Source of the DNA: Neospora caninum Liverpool | Taxonomy: Eukaryota > Apicomplexa > Conoidasida > Eucoccidiorida > Sarcocystidae | NCBI RefSeq assembly: GCF_000208865.1 | Contig: NC_018391.1 | Span: 62,001 to 126,000, forward strand | DNA length: 64,000 nt | Direction: 5' to 3' | Shown: positions 1 through 11,892 of the stretch, piece after piece | How the letters are laid out: every line of letters starts with the position of its first letter | How positions within the stretch are numbered: position 1 is the first letter of the stretch | Translations under genes and position numbers: made by a program | Notes under the pieces: generated by a model | The model's database searches: none | The model's input: the letters and a program-made list of their open reading frames with translations, nothing else | What the model was told of the DNA's origin: nothing

Positions 1-148
1 AAAAGCAGAGAGAGAAGCGTGGAAAAAAAGAGGAGGGAAAGCACCAGCTAAATCGCTCGATTCGCTTCTTCGGATACATCTGCCGTCACGCCTCTCGCCA
101 GACTCCACCTGTCTCCATCCGCCCCACCGAACGCAAGGAGGGGGGGGG

Positions 149-292
149 AAGGATTCCCGGTTTTCCTCTTCTTCCTTGTGCCCAGCTTCTTTTGCCTCTT
201 CTCCATTTCTTTCGCCGTTTAAGGATTCCCGGTTTTCCTCTTCTTCCTTGTGCCCAGCTTCTTTTGCCTCTTCTCCATTTCTTTCGCCGTTT
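149..292. repeat. 72-bp perfect direct tandem duplication
   Basis: Two adjacent copies, 149-220 and 221-292, appear identical. The unit is a multiple of three and is open on the minus strand (a Lys/Arg/Gly-rich 24-residue unit), but it lies beyond the GTAAGC donor of the CCDC97-like gene, so it is probably intronic. A run of G precedes it at 139-148. Perfect identity suggests a recent duplication or an assembly artefact. Confidence 0.85.
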
Positions 293-397
293 ACCTTCCT
301 CTGCTCCGTCATATCGCTTGTACCCCTCCCCGTTCTCCTTCGTTGCCCCCTTCTTCTCCTCCGTTTCCTTCCCTTCTTCGTTTTCCCTCGTGCTTAC

Positions 398-2092
398 GGT
401 CTTCAGTGTCCTTCCTCCGTCGATGTGCGCGAGAAGTTCCTCGTCTTGCAGGAACCATCTGCCGCGTTCTTCTTCCGCCTGTCTCCGCATCTCGCGGTTG
501 TCCATTGCGTTGAGGAGACAGGAGCTGAGAGACCGCGGATCTGCAGAAAAAAACGTCTTTTCCTCATGCTTCGCGGCGCCAGGACTCGAAGCCGCATGCA
601 GCCGAGAGGACACCAGAGCCTGTGGAGCCCGAAACGGCCGAGACGAGAGACAAGCAGCTGGCGAGGAAGACGAGGACGAAGAGGAAGACGACTCCGGTGA
701 AGAGCCAGGTGAATCAGAAGAGCGCATCGGATTCGGGACGGCGGTATAGCGGCCGACAAACTCGTGGTAGAGGGCAGGCTGCACAGACAGCGAAGAGGCC
801 GGAAAACGATTTTGAAGATCGCCAAACCAGCACGAAAAAGGCACAGCCCTGCGGTCAGTGTGTATGACGCGGGAGGGCGAAGTTGGGGTGTACAGACACC
901 TCGCCTCTCGACGCAGCAGAAAACGGGTTGTAAACTCAGAAGAATCGGCTTCCAAGCTCGGCAAGTCTTGGTTTGAAAGCCGGCATCACTCTCTCGTCGT
1001 CTGTGCAGAGCAGCGGGTCCACGCATTCACATTGGTAGATTTTCCGTCACGCACTTGTGGAGGGGAGAAACAAAGGTAAGAAAAGTGTACATGCCTGCAT
1101 CGCCAGAGTGAGAAACACACTCGAGACGTCCCTAAACACCGCGCGCGCGGAATACTCGGTGTCTGCGTGGTCCCTGCGGCCAAGGGTCTTATCCACAGTT
1201 CCCTCCCCACGATGATTGCTGGGCTCCGCGCGTACGCCTCAAGTCTCCTGTCTTGTTCTTTTCCAACCCCTCCCCGTCGCCTCACTACAACGTCGATTCT
1301 ATGCTCACACGCAAACCGACGCGTTTTCCTCGCGGCTCTTTTGCGTTTTCTCGGGTCTCAACAACGCTCTGGTTTGTTCGCTTTGCCTCCCATTCGTTCC
1401 CCGTGTGTGGGCTGCTAGAACTTTGAGTGTCGCTTCTTTTCGGATTTAGGATCAACAGTGTTGTCTCTGAGTTTCTCGCAACCCCGGGACCACCTGCGCA
1501 CCTGCCTCGCCTGCATCGCAGTTTCCGAGAAAAATTCGCCGTCAGCGACGAGCTGCCGCATCTTCGCCAGGCGCCGGTTTGCTCTCATCTGCAGGAAGCG
1601 AGACAGATGGCGAGCGCGAGAAGGAGAATAAACGGAGGCACATGAAGAAAGTGAAGACACACGCACACCCGCACGAGAGCAAAACTCTGGGGAAGCTGCC
1701 GAGGCCAGAAACAAAGTGGAGTGAGCGAAGATGAAACCGGGAAAAAAATCTCGAAAAACGTGTCAGCACAGCCTTCAGCGCGTTTTTGGTTGCCTTGACT
1801 ACGCTTCCTCCCCTTCATCTCCACATGTTGTTCTCACGCGTGGAGATAGATTCATCGCCTCTGTCTACCTACGAAACATATTTATGTATACGTCACTATA
1901 AATATTCCCCTGTGTTTTTGTATACGTAGACATACACACACATGTGAATTTTTATCTGCACGTATATACAGGTCTACATATTACATATGCATACACAGAT
2001 TGCCTTTTGAAGGCAATGGGAGTAGATATATACATACATACACAGACGCAGGTACAAAGATATATGCATATATATAGTTCGTAGCTGTGCAA

Positions 2093-2125
<33 letters not shown>

Positions 2126-5100
2126 TGTTGGTGGCATGTTCACTACTCTCGAATTCTCACCTTTTCGCTCTCTCCCGGAGACGATTTGTCAGCGAGGGAC
2201 TTCACATAGAACTGCAGAAAACAGTCAACACAGGATGTGTCTTGCCTTCCAAAAACTGTAAGGAAAAAACCCGAAAGAAACCTACGGAACCACGAAACGG
2301 GAACATCGGTACCTCCGTGCGTCTGACCACACAAGTCTCTGATCGTCTTTGGCGTCTGTGGCAACGCAAGTGCGTGCCACCATGGAAATAAAACGCCCAT
2401 AGGCAGTTGCCTATTTCTTTGTTTTCATCTCTCTCCCTGTCTATCTATGTCTCTGTCTCTTTCCCTTCTACTTCTTTCTGTTTCTCTCTGTCTCGATCTA
2501 CTTCTATCTCTATCTCTACATCCAACTACCTGTTTTGCTCTTTCAAAGTATGCAGTAGTAGATCTAGCCGCGAGGTGTATGCACGCGCATCTAAATCGGT
2601 TGCTGCCGGTTTGAATGTGAGGACGTTTCAATGCTCTTTGGCGCGGATGCGAGAGGCAACGAGGCCGAAGGCCGAGATGGGAACTGCAGATCAAATGCCT
2701 TTGACGAACCGGTATGGGACATAATATATGAACGCAAACGAGAACGAGACACGAGAGAGAGAGGGAGACAGAGAGAAAAGAAACCGCTGGGAACGGGCTC
2801 TCAGCAGGAGGGTTTTCAGCGTCGGCGCATGCCAGCAGGTACGAGACAGCAAGAAAAAAGGGGGGAGACGCTGAGGCACACGAGTGAAAAAAAAGAAGAA
2901 AAAGGAAGAGAAACGAAAGCCAAGAGGAACAAAGAAGAGAAGGAAAAGAGAGAAAGCGAAGGCTTTGCCAGAGTCTTACCTGGACTTCCGGTGAGGCCGC
3001 AAACTCCTCCTTGAAGAACCTCAGATGCTCCTCCTCGAAGCACGCCCCATGACGCTCTGAAAATCAGAAAAGACATGCGACTCTCCAGAAGGGAAAGGCC
3101 GTTTGCAGGTACACCGAGAGCCATGCGTCTCCGAGGTTTGTATACACAGAAAATCTCGTTAGATGCACTTCCCAAAACAGAAAAGTGCTCCTTATACGAG
3201 CTCGGTATCTATCGGTATGCACATATGCATCCATATGCACCTATAGACACATCTATCTCTCTCTATACATATATATATATATATATATATACATACATAC
3301 GTAAATTGACATACAGCTACAAACACGTATATATATGTATATATAAACATATCTTTGGACGGATAGGAAGGCACATATGGAAGGATGCGTGAGTGTGGCC
3401 GCATGCGGTCGTCTCTCTCTCTCTCTGTTGGTGTCTGTCTCGTGCGCCCCGATATCGAGGGAAGCGTCAGCACATGGAGAGGTAAGCGAACATTCCCTTT
3501 CTCCGCAGCTGGAAAGAAAGCGCAAAGCGTCTCACCAAGGACAACGTGAGGCGAGTCGCGCATAAGACGCTGCAAATCTGCAACGAGTTCGTCTTCGGTC
3601 CGGTCCTGCGGAACGAAAACGTGCAAACATGGACGGAAACCTTTACACTCCTGTACATATACGTATAGAGCGAGATACAGGCACTGGTGTAAAAATAGAG
3701 AAACTCTGTGCATATGTATATATATGTGTACAGATGCATGTACGCATGTACTCTCATACACGCAGAAATATATATATATATATATTTGTGTATATATGTG
3801 TATATATATGTATGTATATATGTGCAGGGATATGAAAAGCCTCCAGTTCGTGGCCGAAGCGCGGAGCCGAGACGAGGGCCTTGAAACGGAAAACAGACCC
3901 GAGCAGATAAAGCAGCTAAGAGAGGAGGCGACCGCTCCACGCGAGGCGAAGAAACAAGCACAAAGGCGAAGCACTGCGAGAAGCATTTTGTCCCTTGCGC
4001 GCAAGCAGCGGCCTGGAGTCGTTTCAAAGTTAACTTCCTGGAGCCGTCACAAGAGCTCTTTTCGTGTGTAACTGCGTTCAAGGAAATCGAGGCGCGTCTA
4101 GCGATGGTCCTTATGAACGCTTTTTTCTCGCTTTTTAACGGAGAGATCGTTAATCGCCGCTGGCGACCAGCACAGAGGAAGCGTCAGGAACAAGGGAAGA
4201 AACTCTGGTCTTTTCTGTCCTCTGCTCAACCCGGAGCCGGTGTACTGTGAGCCTCCAACGCACTTCCTGCCTGTACTCGCCGTTCTGGAAGACGAGCTTG
4301 GGTCTAGCGACGAATTTGTCATGCTTAAGCAACCTGGAAGAGACACAAAGGCCCGAGAGAAACGCAAGAGGTTGGAGGCGGCACGCAGAAAGAGAAGATA
4401 ACGGAAAACCCCGCTGAGGGCAGACGCGTTTTCTTCCCTTTTGAAGCAACCACGCACCTCGCTCCACCCTTCTCTCTGGGCTTCTCGAGCTACGGAGTCC
4501 CTTTCCGACCACAAAGGCGAACGCGATATCTCAACAGTGCGAGTGATGCTCCTGCGTCTCTTTGTGCCTCGCTTTCGCTTGCTCCTCACATGTTGACGAT
4601 GCCTGCGGAGTTCAGTGACGGGCTCGACGCACCGCCTCCGTCTTCGCGTTGTCTCTCCGCGTCCTCAGCCTTCCACCCAGCTGCGTCGCGCCTCGCCTCG
4701 CCGAGCTGGCTTCGCCTGCGCTGAGCGGCAACGGCCGCGGGGCCGAGAGAAGGTTCAGCGGTCTCGAGGAAGCGAATTTGCTCCTGGATAGCTTCGTCAT
4801 TCGCGAACAACTCCACTGGATCCTGACAACTCGCGCGCTCTGTCAAGAGCACACGCTGACGACTCACTTCATTTGTGTCTTCTTCCTTTTCTTCTCTCTC
4901 TTCTTCCTCTCCTTTCTGCAGCTCTGCGTCCACATGTTCTCCCTTCTGGTCCCCCAGGGGTTGCTCCCTTTCTTCCATCTGCCATTCTGCGCGTTCTTCC
5001 TCTTCTCTCTTCTCTTCGTTCTTCTCTTCTTCCCTCTCGTCTTTCTTCTCTTCTTCCCTCTTGTCTTTCTTCTCTTCTTCCCTCTCGTCTTTCTTCCCTT

Positions 5101-5332
5101 CTTCCCTCTCTGTTTCCGGTTCTTCCTGATCTTCGTCTAGGTGTTCTTCTGGTTCTGCAAATGCGAAGCTGGAAACTGGAGGCCGCGACCGTGTTTTTTT
5201 TCCGGCGAAAAAAGGGGAAGAACGCAGGCGAGAAGCGAACGCAGAGAGAGCCGCCGGAGAGGGAGAAGCCGGAGAGGGAGAAGCCGGAGAGGCAGGCGGC
5301 TGAGGCGAAGAGATTCTCGAAGGCGTCGCCAT
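398..5332 (-). CDS. CCDC97 / DUF2052 family protein (U2 snRNP-associated), 3' end missing
   Basis: Six exons fit in phase: 5332-4590, 4333-4231 (donor uncertain), 3605-3536, 3056-2980, 1588-1502 and 778-398, 487 codons so far. The acidic N-terminus starts at the ATG at 5332 and carries EEKKDERE-type repeats. The family core is split over exons 3 to 6: LVADLQRLMRDSPHVVLERH, ACFEEEHLRFFKEEF, then RRLAKMRQLVADGEFFSETA joined directly to QARQPALYHEFVGRY. That last junction rebuilds the CCDC97 signature (NRR..L..L...GE(Y/F)FS...M..R.P.LY...(I/V)G.Y), which is strong support. Human CCDC97 associates with SF3B/U2 snRNP, so a nuclear splicing role is inferred. After a Ser-rich stretch exon 6 ends at a GTAAGC donor. 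The acidic C-terminal tail usual in the family was not found and should lie to the left of the window or in 1-390. It is divergent from the gene starting at 6719. Confidence 0.72.
2100..2126. repeat. (TA)n microsatellite
   Basis: About 13 TA units in an intron of the CCDC97-like gene (2979-1589), with imperfect TACATA repeats from about 1870. Another run lies at about 3269-3290, in the intron between exons 3 and 4. Confidence 0.9.
5018..5112 (-). repeat. 24-bp coding repeat (EEKKDERE units)
   Basis: A 24-bp unit repeats about 3.5 times with one or two changes per copy, inside exon 1 of the CCDC97-like gene. It encodes an eight-residue charged unit on the minus strand, likely a flexible or single-helix linker between the Ser/Pro N-terminus and the conserved core. 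Confidence 0.75.
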
Positions 5333-6718
5333 GGGGCTGGGCGTTACAGGAAGAGAGGGAGCCAACTCGGACACAAGACGACAGAAGAAGAGAAAGGAGT
5401 GGTAAAGAGAGAAAGAGGACGAAGGACAGCCGTGGAAAAAAGAAAGGAGAGAAACCGTCGCACAGAAAGAAGACAGCCGTGGAAGAGAGAAAGAAAGGAG
5501 AGAAACCGTCACACAGAAAGAAAGAGGAGACAGAATGGGAGAAAGAGACAGTGGACAAAACTGGGGGTGCAATTTACATTACTCAGAGAGGCCGAAAAGG
5601 GTTTAAAAGAGACATGACCGGGCGTTTCGCGAGCTTGCGTCAAGATTTTTATAGAAAAGCTGGAAAAAATCACCCTCAGAGTCGCCGCCTTGAAAACCAC
5701 AACACATGCGAAGAGAAGGGCGTCTTTGCGGAGGCGTTTTCCGCACGATAGCAGAAAGGCGAGTTTTAAAAGACGCGAAAAAGCCATCGCGGGAGAAGCG
5801 AAGAATCGACGAGGCCTCTTCTACAGCGGATGTGCCGTCTCTCTCGCTCGCCGCATGCGCTCGACGCCTTTTCTCTCTCGCGCATTTCCCGGAAAGGCCT
5901 CTCACAGCGCCTCTCCCGCCCGGTTTCACAACAAAATCTTCGAACGTCTTCTTCTCTTCGAGCGAGAAGGGAGTTTCTTCCCTGTCTCACTAGAGACAGC
6001 AGGACGCAGAAAGAAAGGAAACAGCGATCAGCGCGAGGGCTCTCTCAGCTGTCTCTCCACCGCGACAGGGTCACCGTCGATGCTCTTTCTTGCTGGGATT
6101 CTGGTGATTCTTTGGGCCTGTCCTCTGTCGATAAGAAGTCTCTCAGATATCTGCGGTGAAAAAAATATGGACGAACAGGCGATATCGCCTTCTTTGCTTC
6201 TCGATCGCTTCTCTCGAAGCTTCTCTTTTCTCTTTTTCCTCCTTTCCTCTTTTTCGGAGAGAGTCCCCCGGCGAATCCGCCCGCGTCTGCTGACAGCAAG
6301 ATCTCTCAGGCAGCCCCGCCGTTGTTGCGTACGAAAGTGTTGTTTACAAAGGATTAAAAACGAACCTGTGAAAGCGTTCGAACCCGTTTCTCTTCGGAAA
6401 CTCCCTTTGCTTAGTTCCCGACGAAAAGTGCCTCTGCCTAGAGATCTACATGGAGATTCAGTAATCGCGATGGCGAGATAGATGTAGTTTTTGGCATTGG
6501 TATATATATATATATATATACATACTATACATGAATAGCTACACATGTATATATATAAATATATGGATGTGTATATATAGGTGTGTAGATCGGTGGATTC
6601 TTCCCCTTTTTTCTTCCGCAGACGGAGGATGCGTTGCATTCTTGCTCTGCATGTTTCTCGTCCTTTTCACTTTTTCTCGTGCTGATCTCACCCGTTGCTC
6701 CTGGCCAGTCAATCAACG
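5333..6718. other. Divergent intergenic region, CCDC97-like / unknown gene
   Basis: It lies between two head-to-head translation starts, so it should hold both promoters and 5' UTRs. It contains AG-rich tracts at 5380-5560, a (TA)n run near 6504-6521 and pyrimidine-rich DNA before 6719. The open frames here are low-complexity or antisense and show no family signature. No TATA box or clear WGAGACG element was seen. Confidence 0.5.
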
Positions 6719-9700
6719 ATGAGTCAGCAAAGCTCCTGGAGGAGCCGTCGAGGTCTCCGCTACTGCCCACGTGAGACAGATCCTTGGGGGATCTCAGCAG
6801 TCCGTTCTTCTTCTTCCCTCTCTTCTCCTTCTTCTGCGCCTCTGGCTGTTTCGTCTTCCTCGTTCCCCGCTTCGTCGCCGTCCTCGTTTCCTTTTGTCTC
6901 GCCCTCTTCTTTGCGACAGTCTCATCGCTCTCCTGCGGCCTGTCCCTCTCCGGCTTCTTGGCCTCACTCTCCAGCCTCGGAGACGAACCCCGCCTGGGGC
7001 CAGAGTCGCGAGAAGGCTATTTTCCCCCCGGCCGCTTTGGATGCGTCGGACGCGTCCCTCTCCGCGGCAGAAAGCGAGGCAACTCTGCGAGACGAAGACG
7101 ACGCGAGGGAACATTCCGGGACGCGCAGGTCCGCGCGAAATCTACAAGACGAGCGAAGGACGAGACGAGAAGAACGTGCAGACCCCGCGGGGATGCCCGA
7201 CGAGAGACGCCCTCCACAGGACTCAGAAGCAAAAAACAGACAATCCCACTTTGACACAGCCCTCTACGAAGCCTTTCAGGACGGCGCCTCCTTCGCGCAA
7301 ATGCCATGGCGTGTCCTCGGTGCGTTTCAGTTTTTCTCAAAAAAAGACCGAACGCGCCTTCCCGGAAGCTTTCGGGGAAACGCGCTGAATTCCGTTTCAC
7401 AGACCACACTGCGTGTGCGCAGGATGGCAACCCTGAGACGCCCGTTTTTTCTTCTCTCTGCCGCGCACTGCTTTCGCGAGACTCCTCCGTTCTCTCTGGG
7501 GGGACCGTGTCGCAGCTCCCCGCTTCAGCCGCGCCCGCCAAGCAGCCTCCATGCGCCGTCGTGTCCATGCTCTTTCGCGCTGTTCCTCGTCACCGACGGG
7601 ATTCCGCGTTTCATCTCGTAGCTGTTTCCCTCTCTGTCTTTGCTCCTTTTCTTCTCCCTGTGACAGACGCGTCCCAGCCGTGGCTACTGAAGGGCCGCCT
7701 TGGGGCTGCGTGCGAGAGAACCGAGCTGGCGAGCGAAGAAGGTCGACTTGAAAACCGAAGCCGGTCTCCGTCCTGGAGCTCTTCTCGTGAGGCGACCGGT
7801 GCGTCAGGCCTCGACGCTGGGAGAAGAGACGAAAACGACAGCTGGAAACTTCTTCTTCTCCTCACAGACTGTCGCTTCTGCTGGGCAGCGGGGTTCGCTG
7901 CGGCAGATCTCGCCCGTCTCCAGGTAGGAACTTTGTGCCTCTGCATGCGAGGAGATTTGCATATCGGACCGACCTTGCTTCTTGAGGATGCCGCCCAGAC
8001 AGCCCTACCGGCGAGGAGTCGAGGAAGAGGAAGGAGAGAGAGGAACGAAAAGAGACTGACAAGAGATACACGAGAGATAAGAGAGAGAAGGACGAGTGCG
8101 CAGGGACAGGTTGGTGACCGCACTTGCTCGAAATTTTCAGAGGCTCGCACGTCCGCGTTTTTGTCTCCTAGTTGTCTGTTTCTTTTTCTGCTGTGTTTCG
8201 TCGCTGCCTGGAAATCACAGGCAGGCTGCACGTGACACTGTCAAGCTCCCAAGCGCCGGTCCCTCCGCAGGGCGGCGTCGCTCAACCTTTTGTCTTCTCG
8301 GGTGGTTTTCTCTCGTCGGTTTCTCGCGGCGTTTGCGCGCCGTTTCATGAGGAAGGAACAACCCATTTCGCCCCTGAGAACGTGACGTATTTTGTCCATT
8401 CTGCGCACGCATGCGAACACAGACGAGTAGCCTGTCTCCAGCCGCCTTCGCGATCTCCGCAGAGGCTCTCCCTCGGTAAGAGACAAGGAGGGAAAGAGAG
8501 AGAAAGGGAGAGAAAGGGAGAGAAAGGGAGAGAAGAGAAACCGAGAGAAAGAGAGAGAGAGGGAAAGAAAGAGAAACCGAGAGAAAGAGAGAGAAACAGA
8601 GCGAGGGAGAAACAGAGCGAGGGAGAAACACAGAGAGAAAGGAAGGTAATGAGCGAGAAAGAGAGAGAAACAGTGAAGACGGGGAAGGCAGAGAGAAAGC
8701 GAACGATAGAACCAGAAAGGGACGAAATGGAGAGAATGCGAAAGAAACCGGTGCGCATCGGTCATCGAAGTGTACGAGCTGCGCGAGCGTAGGCCTCTGT
8801 GTAAATGTTGAATCTGGAGTAAAACAAGGGATTGTTCATCTTCCCTTCCTTCTGCGTCTGGGTCCTCTTTTCCCTTAGGCTCCTCTACAGGCTTCTCCTC
8901 TCGCGTCCTTCACCGAAATCGCTTTCGATTCAAGTTGTCTCCTCTTCCTCTTTGTCCTCTCCTTCCTCTGCTTCTTCGTCTCTACCTTCTTCCGCTTCAA
9001 AGTCGTTTCCGTGCGATGCTCGAGATCCTGCGTTTGAGAAGGAACTGGTTGTGTCGGCGCTCCTCGACGGGGTTTTGCCTGTTCGTTTTCGTTTGCCACT
9101 CTCCCTGTTGCCGCAGGCGTCTCCTCTCCTGCGGCAACAGCTCTATCTCCCCTGCCTGGCGCTGCTCAGGCTCTACCAGTCTCTGCTCCTCCGCCTGCAG
9201 TCCCAGCTTCTGTCTCGTGCGAGCGCTGGACAGCTCTCAGAAGAGGAGACCGCAGCGCGGGCCGAGGCGACGCTCACGCAGCTGATTCAGCGCGAAGTCG
9301 ACGCGCGCTTGTGCCCCGTCACGGCCTTTCCCGATCCAGAGACGCCAGGCGATTCGCTCTCAGCCAGGCACGTGGAAGTTCTCACTTTCTCTCCGTGGCC
9401 GAGCATCGACATCGCGCAGGCTTGCCGGTGCCTCCGAGGAGACGCGCCTCTCAGTCAAAACGAGGCGTTTGCAGAGCAAGGCTGCGAGACTGCGCCGCCC
9501 GCTTCTGACTGGACCATGCCGACAGCTGTTGCGTACTTTGCTCTCACGAGAAGGCTCCTGCCGCCGCGCTGTTCGACTCCGGAGGAGTTTCGAGCCTCCG
9601 CGGCGCTGCGGGCGCAGTTCGTCGGAAGCGAGACGCTGCAGCGAGAGGCGCACAGTGTACGCACTGCATGCAAGAGGAAAGTCTGGAGAGAAGGAGACAC

Positions 9701-10297
9701 TTTCATCGGGACCGGGGAAGGCGCGACAGCGAGCGCAGAGGCCCAAGGGGACAGCCCGCCTCGGGGGGGCGCAGCGGCGTCCCGGTGGCGCGAGAAGGAA
9801 GGGATCATTCCAGCGACAAAAATCGTCAAAAACCGAAAGAGGGAACGAGAGACCCCAGAAACGCGACGGAGGCTGCGCTTCTCAGGAAACAGTCCCGGCG
9901 GGAACCAAGTGTAGAGACACCACCTGTGCGGGTAGAGGCATTTGCAGAATCGCGGCGGAGTCTCAAGTCAGGTGTTTGTGCGAAAAGCCAAAGTGACGAT
10001 GGATACATATGTGTATATATGCATATGTATCTGTGCGCGTGCGTATGTGTATTTGGGTGTGTGTATGGAGGCGCGCCGTTCTGGCCCCCGCGGGTTTGGC
10101 TCGGATTTTTGTTCTTTGTTTGGTTCGTGAGAAGTCGTTTTCCCTGGTGAGGAGCCCTACCGAGAGGCGGCGTCGTGAAAGAGTCGCACGAGTTGCTGCG
10201 CCACCTGAGATCCACCTTCGCTCTGGCGAGTCAAAAGACTCCTCACGGGCGAACCAGGGCGATCGGCCACTCGCGCGTTCCTCTTCACACTCGGTAG
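6719..10297 (+). CDS. Unrecognised multi-exon protein (about 763 aa)
   Basis: Five exons fit in phase: 6719-7319, 7403-7923, 8172-8475, 8935-9654 and 10152-10297. The start is the ATG at 6719 (MSQQSSWRSRRGL). Residues 1-200 are Ser/Pro-rich then Arg/Glu-rich and probably disordered. Exon 4 encodes the most protein-like part: long Leu/Gln-rich amphipathic helices (LRQQLYLPCLALLRLYQSLL, LSEEETAARAEATLTQLIQR), then a mixed segment (HVEVLTFSPWPSIDIAQACR). The proposed last exon contributes GVVKESHELLRHLRSTFALA before a TAG stop. The helices are suggestive of a scaffold or complex subunit, but I recognise no domain. The weakest points are the exon 4 donor (GTGTAC) and exon 5; without that splice the frame runs on to a stop at 9914. 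The gene is convergent with the syntaxin gene. Confidence 0.55.
8480..8740. repeat. GA-rich polypurine tract in intron 3
   Basis: The plus strand is almost pure purine with GGGAGAGAAA-like 10-bp units near 8490-8530 and looser GAGAAA repeats after. It lies in the 8476-8934 intron of the unrecognised gene. Such tracts are common in coccidian introns; no coding function is proposed. Confidence 0.7.
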
Positions 10298-11892
10298 CCT
10301 CTCTCTATTTTCCGCCTCTCGCGTTTACGAACCGACGCGGGTTTGTCCTAGACCTTTTTGCGTCTGAGACTTCTCGCATTTTGCGGGGGTACGACAAAAT
10401 GATCGGGGCCTTTCTGCGCAGCAACCACATGCGGAACCAGCCAAGAGACGCTGCGCGGCGGCGCACCTCACACCCCAGAGAATGCGCGAAGAAGAAATGG
10501 AAGGTTTTTTGGGGGGCGAAGGAGCACTCGGCATGCGGAACTCTGCTCGTGCAGGGCGGGGGTATCGATTTCGACACGAGACGTCCACCGTGAAAAGCCC
10601 AAACCTGAGTCTGGATGTTCCAGAGCGGCGAGAAACAGCGAAAAAACCCTCGAAAACGTTTCAATTCAGGAGCGAAACTGCCACGGAGCATGAGCCGCCT
10701 CGCTCACACACACATGCGGGGGGGGGGCACATGCGCGCCGCACAACTCGGGCGTTCCTCCGTCAGCCTCTGTGTCGAAACAAGCGCATATTCATGCAGAC
10801 AGTTATGCATATATATATATATATATATATATGAATATACTTACACACACATATCTGCATATGTATACGCCTTTGTATTTGGAGAGACGATGAAACTTAG
10901 TTACCGACCGACAGGTTTGGTCACAGCGGATTCGTACGCCGTCGACCTCTCTGTCTCTTTGCCGCTGTATCTCTCCTCTGCTTATCGCTCTACCTGCACC
11001 CGTACACAAATATATATGCCCATGTGGAAGTATCGGAGCATTTGTGGTATGTGCATGGCCTTCCGGAGGATGTAGCGAATCCCTCTTCCGTTTCGTTCGG
11101 AATCCAGAAAGCAGCTGCGCACGTAAGCGCGCGTTTCCCCAACCTCTTCATTCGCTCGCCTGACTCTCAGCGGAGACAAAAGTTCATTTGTTGTTCGTGA
11201 CAAACGTGCGCTTCGTCCTCTGGCGCCTTGCCGCCTCTCGGCCGCCGCCTCGGGGAGAATCGAACAACTGCGCGGTTTCTGCGGTGTCGCGACTCGCTCA
11301 CGGATTTAACGCGCGAGACGACAAGAAGAACCGCCTTCTTCAGGAAGCAGCGAACGCGGAAGGACCGGTCGCGTCATCACGTCGCTTCAGCGCGAGTGTC
11401 GTCTATTCGTTCTCTCGCAGTCGAGGCAAAGAACGTGCAGGGAGAAAGGCACAAGTCTGTCAGAAGCCCGCGCCCCCTTCGCTGCTTGCCGCTACCAATC
11501 TGCATGCGGTTGCGCACTCGACTCTCCCCTGACAGAGGCCCTACAACCGCTGAGAAAAAGGGAAGGAGATGACAGTATCTTGAGAAAGGGAAGGCACGAC
11601 TCACCGTTCTAAAGCGGAACGGAAACAGCCCTCTGCGCATGTGTAAGACCCGAGAGGAAGCGCAGGACGAGCGCCGCCGCAGAATCGCACAGAACGGGAG
11701 AAAGGACCGAATCGGAAACAAAAGAAGAAAATTGAAACAGACAGCGAGACCCGTGCGCGCGTCCCAGATTTGTCCGATGGTGATTCGCAGAGAAGAAAGG
11801 AAAAACAGAAAAGGAAACGGGCACTGTCGGATACTGAGGTTTCGTCGCCCCGAGGTAAGGGGCGGCGAAGAGTAGAAACATGAAAGACAACG
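10298..11892. other. Convergent intergenic region with (TA)n
   Basis: It separates the 3' ends of the unrecognised plus-strand gene and the minus-strand syntaxin, so it should hold both 3' UTRs. There is a (TA)n run at about 10809-10832 and a poly-G run near 10721-10728. Open frames are short and show no family motif. I see no gene or RNA here. Confidence 0.5.

Noticed and set aside
5690..6481. Plus-strand frame of 263 codons in the divergent spacer
   Set aside because: Basic low-complexity product, no motif, and located in the presumed promoter region of two genes.
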